30,747 nt of DNA from Parcubacteria group bacterium (lineage in GTDB: Bacteria > Patescibacteriota > Minisyncoccia > UBA6257): positions 1 through 30,747 of the forward strand of contig JAAZNP010000043.1 of assembly GCA_012798235.1 (NCBI GenBank). The letters run 5' to 3'. The notes beneath the pieces were generated by a model. That model was not told where the DNA came from, did no database searches, and saw nothing but the letters and a program-made list of their open reading frames with translations. Positions 6,230-12,766 of this stretch are shown in pieces (positions within the stretch are counted from its first letter, which is position 1; each line of letters starts with the position of its first letter). Both the position numbers and the translations under genes were made by a program.

Positions 6230-8293
6230 CTAAATATCAAGATTCTTTACTTTTTGAGCATAAGCTTCAATGAATTTCTTGCGCGGCAAAACTTCTTCGC
6301 CCATTAAAATATCAAACAATCGATCAGCTTCTTCAGCATCTTCAATAGTCACTTGCTTCATTACCCGTTGTTGCGGATCCATGGTAGTCGCCCATAATTG
6401 GTCAGGATTCATTTCGCCCAAACCTTTATATCTCTGAATGCTTATTCCTTTTAATTCTTCATCAGAAAAATTCGTTTCCTTTTCGGTTTTAACTTCAAAA
6501 ACTGCTTCTTCTTCGCCTTCGGCTACTAATTTTAATTTTCTCACTTTTGATTTGGCTTTTGTCGGTGAAGGAATTTCTTTTTTACCTAAAAGATTGCTTA
6601 AAATTTTATCTTTTTCATTCTCGCTATAGGCATAAAAAAATTCTTTGCCTTTTTGGATGCGATAAAGCGGCGGCTGGGCAATATACAAATAGCCTCCTTC
6701 AATAATCGATTTAAAATAGCGGAAAAACAAAGTTAAAAGCAAGGTCCGGATATGAGCACCATCAACATCAGCATCAGCCATAATAATAATTTTATGATAA
6801 CGCAATTTATTGAGATTAAAATCTTCGCTGATGGACGTACCCAAAGCAATAATCAGATTCTTGATTTCTTCAGAAGTCATCATTTTGTCCAAGCGCGCCT
6901 TTTCCACATTTAGAATCTTGCCTCTTAAAGGCAAAATTGCCTGCGTGTTACGATCTCGGGCTGATTTGCCTGAACCACCAGCTGATTCGCCTTCCACAAT
7001 AAATAATTCTGACTCTTCTGGCTTTCTGGAAATACAATCGGCTAATTTCCCAGGCAAAGACGAACCCTCTAAAGCGCCTTTCCTTAAAATATTTTCCCGG
7101 GCTTTTTTGGCTGCCTGACGGGCGCGAGCTGACAGTAAGCATTTTTCAATAATTCTTTTGGCATCATCTTTATGAATTTCTAACCATTCTTTTAAACTAT
7201 CGCCTAACACTTGTTCTACTGCTGTTCGTGCTTCAGGATTACCTAATTTAGCCTTGGTTTGTCCTTCAAACTGCGGCTCTTTTAATTTAATGCTCAAAAC
7301 AGCCACCAATCCGTCCCTGACATCGTCACCCACAAATCCATTATCACCGTTTTTAATTAAATCATTGCTTTTGGCATAATCATTTAAAACTCGGGTTAAG
7401 GCTGAACGAAAACCAGTTAAGTGCATTCCTCCTTCAGGTGTATTAATATTATTGGCAAAAGCTAATTCTAAACTTTCATTATCATTAATGTACAAAAGGG
7501 ATATTTCCACCAAAATCCCATCTTTTTCTTTATTGACGTAAAAAATATCGGTTAAACGTTCTGATTCGCGTGCCAAATATCGAGCGAAAGCGACAATGCC
7601 ACTTTCAAAATGAAAGGTATAAGAAGGGATAGGGGCTCCTTGACGATAATCTTTTAAAACAATAGTTACTCCTGGAGTTAAATAAGCTTGCTGTCTTAAG
7701 TGGTCAATAATTTTTTTGGTATCAAAATTAATTTCTTTAAAAATTTCTGGGTCTGGTTCAAAAGTAATTTTAGTACCCGTATGTTTACTAACGCCGCCTT
7801 TTTTAACTTTTGTTTTAGCTTTGCCTTGGCTATATTCCTGAGTATAAATCGTATTATTACGATAAACTTCCGCGCTTAAATGAGAGGAAAGGGCATTAAC
7901 TACAGAAACACCAACGCCATGTAAACCACCGGCTACTTTATATGACTTACCACCAAATTTACCACCAGCATGCAAAGTACAAAGCACTGTTTCCAAGGCT
8001 GATTTTTTTGTTTTGGGATGAATATCAACGGGGATTCCCCGACCATCATCAGTAACCGCTACTTTATTTTCTGCCAAAATCTCTACTAAAATATTTTTGG
8101 CATAACCAGCCATGGCTTCATCAATAGAATTATCAACCACTTCCCAAATCAAATGATGCAAACCATCAACACCAGTGGAACCAATATACATACCGGGCCT
8201 GCGCCTGACTGGTTCCAACCCCTCCAAAACATAAATATCTTTAGCGGTGTAGGAATTTTCTTCAGAAAGATTTTGAATATTTTGTTTAGGCAT
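6230..8293 (-). CDS. gyrB: DNA gyrase subunit B
   Basis: ATPase subunit of the type IIA topoisomerase that introduces negative supercoils. Its GyrA partner is not in this window. The GHKL ATPase region has E51/N55 in EVVDNSIDEA, DDGRGIPV and the GGLHGVGVSVVNALS lid. The transducer follows. The TOPRIM domain carries EGESAGGSGK (about residue 434) and DADVDGAH (about 504), the acidic metal-binding residues. The C-terminus has the signature QRYKGLGEMNPDQLW. At 687 residues it is about 45 longer than a typical Gram-positive GyrB; the extra length is a Lys/Glu-rich insertion (about 557-604) between the TOPRIM core and QRYKGLGEM. It starts five bases after the pheT stop, so it is transcribed with pheS and pheT. 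Confidence 0.97.
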   Translation of the reverse strand: MPKQNIQNLSEENSYTAKDIYVLEGLEPVRRRPGMYIGSTGVDGLHHLIWEVVDNSIDEAMAGYAKNILVEILAENKVAVTDDGRGIPVDIHPKTKKSALETVLCTLHAGGKFGGKSYKVAGGLHGVGVSVVNALSSHLSAEVYRNNTIYTQEYSQGKAKTKVKKGGVSKHTGTKITFEPDPEIFKEINFDTKKIIDHLRQQAYLTPGVTIVLKDYRQGAPIPSYTFHFESGIVAFARYLARESERLTDIFYVNKEKDGILVEISLLYINDNESLELAFANNINTPEGGMHLTGFRSALTRVLNDYAKSNDLIKNGDNGFVGDDVRDGLVAVLSIKLKEPQFEGQTKAKLGNPEARTAVEQVLGDSLKEWLEIHKDDAKRIIEKCLLSARARQAAKKARENILRKGALEGSSLPGKLADCISRKPEESELFIVEGESAGGSGKSARDRNTQAILPLRGKILNVEKARLDKMMTSEEIKNLIIALGTSISEDFNLNKLRYHKIIIMADADVDGAHIRTLLLTLFFRYFKSIIEGGYLYIAQPPLYRIQKGKEFFYAYSENEKDKILSNLLGKKEIPSPTKAKSKVRKLKLVAEGEEEAVFEVKTEKETNFSDEELKGISIQRYKGLGEMNPDQLWATTMDPQQRVMKQVTIEDAEEADRLFDILMGEEVLPRKKFIEAYAQKVKNLDI

Positions 8294-8298
8294 AATCT

Positions 8299-8808
8299 TT
8301 AACGGATAGTAGCTCCTAATTTTTTCAGAGCGCTTGTAATTTTTATCATTTCTTTATTAACCTCATCATTGGTCAAAGTCTTTTTATCGGAGCGGAAAAT
8401 TAAATGCAAAGACAAACTTTGTTTGTTCTCCCCAATACTTTGACCTTCATAAATATCAAATAAATCTATATCCTCTAAATAAAAAGCGGATTCCTGAATT
8501 GTTTTTAAAATTTTATCAATTAAAATATCCTTGTTGATAATGAAAGAAATGTCGCGAATCGCTGCTGGATATTGAGGCAAGGGTTCAAATTCTCTCTCAA
8601 CTTGTTCTAAAGACATCAAAACCTTCAGCTCTATTTCCCAAAAAACCACTTCTCCTTCTAAATCATATTTTTGATAAAGAATTTTTTTCGGCACGCCAAT
8701 CACCCCCAATAAACGATCCCCTACCCAGAGAGATAATCCTTTTTCTAAAAGATTTTCCTTAGTATCTATTACTGGTTTAATTACATAATCATCAGCATCA
8801 ATCCCCAA
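8299..8808 (-). CDS. pheT: Phenylalanyl-tRNA synthetase beta, C-terminal part downstream of an in-frame TAG
   Basis: C-terminal piece of PheRS beta in the same reading frame as the 5' part (8908-10332). It contains the end of the catalytic-like core (VIKPVIDTKENLLEKGLSL, VGDRLLGVIGV) and a complete FDX-ACB anticodon-binding domain (about the last 95 residues, PAAIRDISFIINKDI... to KKLGATIR). The frame is open from just after the TAG at 8908-8910 through 8299. The bases between 8809 and 8907 encode normal PheT-like sequence (VFGGILARKE, FYEAKGIIEG). No ATG, and only the TTG at 8808, is available as a separate start, so this is more likely the rest of one interrupted gene than an independent one. 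Full span without the stop is 10332 down to 8299, 677 codons. Confidence 0.8.
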   Translation of the reverse strand: MGIDADDYVIKPVIDTKENLLEKGLSLWVGDRLLGVIGVPKKILYQKYDLEGEVVFWEIELKVLMSLEQVEREFEPLPQYPAAIRDISFIINKDILIDKILKTIQESAFYLEDIDLFDIYEGQSIGENKQSLSLHLIFRSDKKTLTNDEVNKEMIKITSALKKLGATIR

Positions 8809-8907
8809 ATCATTAAGAACGCCTTCAATAATGCCTTTGGCTTCATAGAATAAAGGCTCTTTAGTATTTATTTCTTTACGGGCTAAAATGCCACCAAAAA
8901 CAGTAAC

Positions 8908-10332
8908 CTATTTATTTTTATTATCCAAATAGATATTGCCAATTTCAAAAAATCTGATTTTATCAGTGAAACGGAAATTATTGGCTACGGTTTTGAGCAA
9001 ATTAATCAATAAGGTCGGTCGTAAATAACGATAGAGGTCGCTTAAAGGATTTTGCAATTCAATTAAACTGCTGTGAATAGATACAGGTAATATTTCAGCA
9101 TCTTTCTGGGAAATAAAAGAATAAGTATAAACTTCTTCCAAATGATAAACTTTCAGCCAATCTTTAATTTTGTTAATAAATTCCCAGAATTCGTTTTTAG
9201 ACGGCAGGATAATTGCTTCACGAGGCGCTAATGAAGGGATATTATTAAAACCAAGAAGTCGGCTAACTTCGGCCATTGCATCCTCTTTAGTAAGAATATC
9301 ATTACGGTATAAAGGAGGGCTTACTAAAAGATAATTCTTACGCTGAGAAATTGCAAAACCCAAAAGAGACAGGTTTTTAATAATTTCTTTTGGAGGGATA
9401 GTCCAACCTAAAAATTTTTGAAAACTATCAAAATTGATGGGCAAAGTAATTTTTTTAGGAGAATAGTTTTGGCTTTTGGCTCTACCTTTTAATATAGAAC
9501 CACCAGCTATTTCTTGAATTAATGCTGCTAATAAATCAATGGCGTATTCTGTCAATAAGGGATTTAAATCGTGTTCAAATCTGAGCGAGGCATCGGTTAT
9601 TAATCCTAATTCTCTTGAAGTTAAACGAATATTTACCGGATCAAAATTAGCGCTTTCTAAAATGATAAATGTTGTTTTCTTATCCACTTCAGCTGCAATT
9701 CCTCCTTTAATGCCCGCAATGGCTAATGGTTTTTCTTGGTCGCAAATTAATAAAACATTTTTGGACAAAGAATAAGTTTTCTTTTCTAAAGTGGTAATTT
9801 TTTCTCCTGCGCGAGCTTGGCGAATAATAATTTCTTTTTTCTTTTGTTTACTAGAGGCTACTTTTTGAAAATCAAAAACATGAAGAGGCTGACCGGTTAA
9901 AAGCATAATATAATTGGCCGCGTCAACAACATTATTAATTGGCCTTAAGCCACAATCGATTAATCTTTCTTTCAGCCATTGCGGCGAGGGTTTCACTTTT
10001 ACGTGCCAGATACAACGGCTGACATACTGGCGACAATTTTTACTTTTATTATTAATAACTACCCACTCGCGAATAAGATTTTTATCTTCTTTTAATTTTA
10101 TTTGAGGGTAAATAAATTTCTTGTCTAAAATGGCCCCAATTTCTCGAGCCAAACCTAAATGACTGCTAACATCAGGAAAACGATTGGGTAATAAATCAAT
10201 ATCTAAAATGGGTCGTTGATGATGATATAAAACAGTAGTTTCGGCTAAATACAAAGTTAAAAGTTCGGCCAATTTTTCTGGCGATTCTTTTAACTTTAAT
10301 AAATCTTTAAGCCAAGAATAAGAAAATTTCAT
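8908..10332 (-). CDS. pheT: Phenylalanyl-tRNA synthetase beta, N-terminal part, ended by in-frame TAG
   Basis: Beta subunit of the alpha2-beta2 enzyme that charges tRNA-Phe; it carries the editing and structural domains. Residues 1-30 are the usual MKFSYSWLKDLL opening. The sequence then jumps directly to LPNRFPDVSSHLGLAREIGA, so the EMAPII-like tRNA-binding domain (about 110 residues in usual PheT) is missing. The B3/B4 editing region (INNVVDAANYIMLLTGQPLH, GIKGGIAAEVD) and the B5 domain (PPLYRNDILTKEDAMAEVSRLLG) are present. Reading ends at TAG (8908-8910) after DNKNK, but the same frame continues with PheT-like sequence to 8299. Start ATG lies three bases after the pheS stop. The product would lack the FDX-ACB domain unless the stop is read through or is a sequencing error. 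Confidence 0.88.
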   Translation of the reverse strand: MKFSYSWLKDLLKLKESPEKLAELLTLYLAETTVLYHHQRPILDIDLLPNRFPDVSSHLGLAREIGAILDKKFIYPQIKLKEDKNLIREWVVINNKSKNCRQYVSRCIWHVKVKPSPQWLKERLIDCGLRPINNVVDAANYIMLLTGQPLHVFDFQKVASSKQKKKEIIIRQARAGEKITTLEKKTYSLSKNVLLICDQEKPLAIAGIKGGIAAEVDKKTTFIILESANFDPVNIRLTSRELGLITDASLRFEHDLNPLLTEYAIDLLAALIQEIAGGSILKGRAKSQNYSPKKITLPINFDSFQKFLGWTIPPKEIIKNLSLLGFAISQRKNYLLVSPPLYRNDILTKEDAMAEVSRLLGFNNIPSLAPREAIILPSKNEFWEFINKIKDWLKVYHLEEVYTYSFISQKDAEILPVSIHSSLIELQNPLSDLYRYLRPTLLINLLKTVANNFRFTDKIRFFEIGNIYLDNKNK

Positions 10333-10335
10333 AAA

Positions 10336-11313
10336 TTAAAATTGCTCTAAAAATCTAATATCAGGGTTAAAAAAGAATCGGATATCGTCAATGCCGTATT
10401 TAATCATGGCGATTCTCTCTACACCCAAACCAAAAGCAAACCCTTGCCACATGTTTTTGGGATATTTAACCGTATCAAATAAATCCGGATGCACCATACC
10501 CGCCCCCATTACTTCTAACCATTGTCCACGTGGTTTATTTTTTAATTTGATATCAACTTCTAGCCCCGGACTGACAAAAGGAAAATAACTAGGCCGAAAA
10601 CGAACAGTTACCTGATTTTTAAAAATATCTTTCAGAACTTCTTCAATAATAAATTTGAAATTAGCTAAACTAATATTATCATCAACCATTAACCCCTCTA
10701 CTTGATGAAACTGGAATTCATGGCGGCTATCAGTAGCTTCAAAACGAAAGCATTTTCCGGGAACAATAATGCGAAAAGGAGGCTCGTGTTTTTCCATATA
10801 ACGAATCTGCATGGGCGAAGTATGAGTGCGAAGCAATAATCCTTTTTGCAACCAGAAAGTATCCCACATATCGCGAGCAGGATGATTGCGAGGAATTCTT
10901 AAAGCATCAAAATTATAATATTCTGTTTCAATTTCCGGGCCTAAAACTACTGCAAACCCTAATTTTTCAAAAGAGCGGATAATGTCATTTAAAACTAAAG
11001 TAATGGGATGTAAATGCCCTTTTGGTATTTTTTTTCCGGGTCGCGTAATATCAAAAAAATGAAAATGAGTTGTTGCAGACTCTAAAGATTTCTTTTTTTG
11101 CTCATAAAGCGAGGTTAAAAAAATACGAGCCTTATTTGCTTGAGCGCCCTTATTTTTTCTGTCTTCTAAAGATAGATTTTTAAAAGAATCAAAAAATAAA
11201 GACAATTCGCTTTTGCGCCCCAAATATTTTACTCGCCACTTTTCTAAATCAGATAAATTTTTAATTGCCGAGCTTTCTTCTTGCGCCCGCTTTTTTAATG
11301 CATCTAAGTCCAT
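10336..11313 (-). CDS. pheS: Phenylalanyl-tRNA synthetase alpha
   Basis: Catalytic alpha subunit of PheRS, a class II synthetase. The coiled-coil arm (LSDLEKWRVKYLGRKSEL) opens the protein. Class II motif 2 is seen in KCFRFEATDSRHEFQFHQVEG, the RTHTSPMQIRYM segment contributes to substrate binding, and motif 3 lies in GFAFGLGVERIAMIKYG near the end. From the ATG at 11313 the protein has 325 residues, which fits the family. A longer reading from TTG at 11352 adds 13 residues that family members lack, so I prefer the ATG. pheT follows after three bases. A putative extended -10 at 11440-11445 would give a leader of about 120 bases. Confidence 0.95.
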   Translation of the reverse strand: MDLDALKKRAQEESSAIKNLSDLEKWRVKYLGRKSELSLFFDSFKNLSLEDRKNKGAQANKARIFLTSLYEQKKKSLESATTHFHFFDITRPGKKIPKGHLHPITLVLNDIIRSFEKLGFAVVLGPEIETEYYNFDALRIPRNHPARDMWDTFWLQKGLLLRTHTSPMQIRYMEKHEPPFRIIVPGKCFRFEATDSRHEFQFHQVEGLMVDDNISLANFKFIIEEVLKDIFKNQVTVRFRPSYFPFVSPGLEVDIKLKNKPRGQWLEVMGAGMVHPDLFDTVKYPKNMWQGFAFGLGVERIAMIKYGIDDIRFFFNPDIRFLEQF

Positions 11314-11439
11314 AACTCTTTTAATTTTACTCCAAAAACCATCCTTTTTCAACCCTGCCAGAAGTTAGAGAAGAATTCTGCCGAATTAATAATTAATAGT
11401 TGAGAAACGGTCTCGCCTTATAGCCATCTTTTAACAAGA

Positions 11440-11448
11440 AGTATATCA
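11440..11448 (-). promoter_or_regulatory. Putative extended -10 of the pheS operon
   Basis: TGA TATACT on the minus strand, identical to the extended -10 of tyrS; the -35 region is weak. The implied leader of about 120 bases contains a small GAGA/TCTC hairpin and a 13-codon open frame starting at ATG in GATGGCTATAAGG. No T-box signature is visible. Confidence 0.35.
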
Positions 11449-11488
11449 AACCCTTAATGGAATAAAGGTTAAAATACATTTATCTTCA

Positions 11489-11517
11489 TTGCAAAAAATG
11501 GTAAAAAATTGTAGAAT
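11489..11517 (+). promoter_or_regulatory. Putative promoter of yebC-ruvC-PBP
   Basis: TTGCAA (11489-11494), 17 bases, TAGAAT (11512-11517). The predicted start is near 11524 and the leader about 26 bases. It drives the three overlapping genes up to 15200. Confidence 0.5.
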
Positions 11518-11549
11518 AAAGTGATTCTTTACATTTTAACAATATTCGC

Positions 11550-12278
11550 ATGTCCGGACATTCCAAATGGGCCAAAGTTAAATACCAAAAAGCAGCCAAA
11601 GACCCGAAAAGAGGCCAGGCTTTTTCTAAAATTACCAATTTAATTACTGTTGCCAGCCGTGATGGCGCTGATATTAATACCAATCCTAAATTACGTTTAG
11701 CTGTTGAGAAAGCTAAAGAGTTAGGTATGCCTAAAGAAAATATTGAACGCGCGATTGAAAGGGGTAGCGGTACTGGCGCTGAAGCGAAACAATTAGAAGA
11801 ATTAATGTGCGAAGCTTACGGACCGGGTGGCACAGCTATTTTGATTCAAGCTATTACTGATAATAAAAATCGCACTCTTGCCGAATTAAGGCATTTACTT
11901 TCTAGTTATGATGCTAAAATGGCTAATAGCGGCAGTGTCCGTTATATGTTTAAAGAAACTGGTCGTCTGACTATTCCGAAAAACAAATGGGATGAGGATT
12001 TAGAATTAAAAATTATTGAACAAGGAGCTGAAGATATTAAAGAATTGCCAGAAACAATAGAAATTTATACTCCTATTAATAATTTGCATTCTTTAAGCAA
12101 TTTTTTGTCTAATTTAATCCCTGGTATAAATTTAGATACTGCTATCGAATATGTTAGCCAACAACCCGTGCCAATTACTGACCCAGCAATCAAACAAAAA
12201 TTAGAATCTTTATTTGATGCCTTAGATGAACACAATGATGTCGAAGAGATTTATTCTAATGCTGAATATCAACTATGA
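11550..12278 (+). CDS. yebC: YebC/PmpR family protein
   Basis: 242 residues covering the whole YebC/PmpR family fold (TACO1-like). It opens with the family signature MSGHSKWAKVKYQKAAKDPK, then AFSKI, NPKLRLAVEKAKELGMPKENIERAI and YGPGGTAILI. Members were first described as transcription regulators; work on bacterial and mitochondrial homologues supports a role in translation, helping ribosomes on difficult stretches. Which applies here cannot be read from the sequence. Its TGA stop overlaps the ATG of ruvC (ATGA), as commonly seen for the yebC-ruvC pair, so the two are translationally coupled. There is no Shine-Dalgarno before the ATG. Confidence 0.95.
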   Translation: MSGHSKWAKVKYQKAAKDPKRGQAFSKITNLITVASRDGADINTNPKLRLAVEKAKELGMPKENIERAIERGSGTGAEAKQLEELMCEAYGPGGTAILIQAITDNKNRTLAELRHLLSSYDAKMANSGSVRYMFKETGRLTIPKNKWDEDLELKIIEQGAEDIKELPETIEIYTPINNLHSLSNFLSNLIPGINLDTAIEYVSQQPVPITDPAIKQKLESLFDALDEHNDVEEIYSNAEYQL

Positions 12279-12766
12279 TTATTTTAGGAATTGACCCAGG
12301 AACATCGCGTATTGGCTGGGCTATTTTAAAAACTAAAAAACATGATATTCTTCCTTTGGAATACGGATGCTGGGAACTGAAAGAGAAAGAGCAAGAAAAA
12401 AGGTTGTTGAGAATTTCGCAGAATATTAATAGAGTTATAAAAAAATATCAACCTGATTTTCTTGCCTTAGAAAAAGTTTTTTTCTTTAAAAACGCAAAAA
12501 CAGTTATGAGCGTCAGCGAAGCTACTGGTGTTATTGCCTTGAGCGCCGAAAAAAATAAATTGCCCTGTTTACGTTTGACCCCTCTGGAAATTAAACAAAA
12601 TCTTATTGGCTATGGCCGGGCTGATAAAAAAGATGTCCAGAAAATTATTCAATTAGTTTTCTCTTTAAAAGAAATACCGAAACCCGATGACATCAGTGAC
12701 GCTTTAGCTGTAGGCTTAGCTGGTATTAATAAAATTCATCATGAAAAACTTAAAAAACACCATTAA
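12275..12766 (+). CDS. ruvC: Crossover junction endodeoxyribonuclease RuvC
   Basis: Resolves Holliday junctions by symmetric nicking, usually with RuvAB (not in this window). The RNase H-like fold and all four acidic active-site residues are visible: D7 in GIDPGTSRIGWA, E66 in LALEKVFFFKN, and D139 and D142 in KPDDISDALA. The NAKTVMSVSEATGV helix and GYGRADKKDVQ are family-typical. Length (163) is normal. It overlaps yebC by four bases at its start and the penicillin-binding protein gene by 26 bases at its end, so the three form one transcription unit. Confidence 0.96.
   Translation: MIILGIDPGTSRIGWAILKTKKHDILPLEYGCWELKEKEQEKRLLRISQNINRVIKKYQPDFLALEKVFFFKNAKTVMSVSEATGVIALSAEKNKLPCLRLTPLEIKQNLIGYGRADKKDVQKIIQLVFSLKEIPKPDDISDALAVGLAGINKIHHEKLKKHH

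Noticed and set aside
8908..8910. TAG reassigned as a sense codon in this organism
   Set aside because: TAG ends the VirB6-like gene just before the next start codon (24730-24732) and ends jag at the expected length, so it behaves as a stop; the pheT TAG is a local event.
11353..11549. T-box riboswitch before pheS
   Set aside because: No T-box sequence (AGGGTGGNACCGCG-like) and no antiterminator/terminator pair were found; the region is short and also holds the divergent yebC promoter.
12276..12278. UGA recoded to glycine, as in Gracilibacteria/Absconditabacteria
   Set aside because: TGA ends yebC in the classic ATGA overlap with ruvC and ends the gene at 4921; no internal TGA codons were needed to read any gene.
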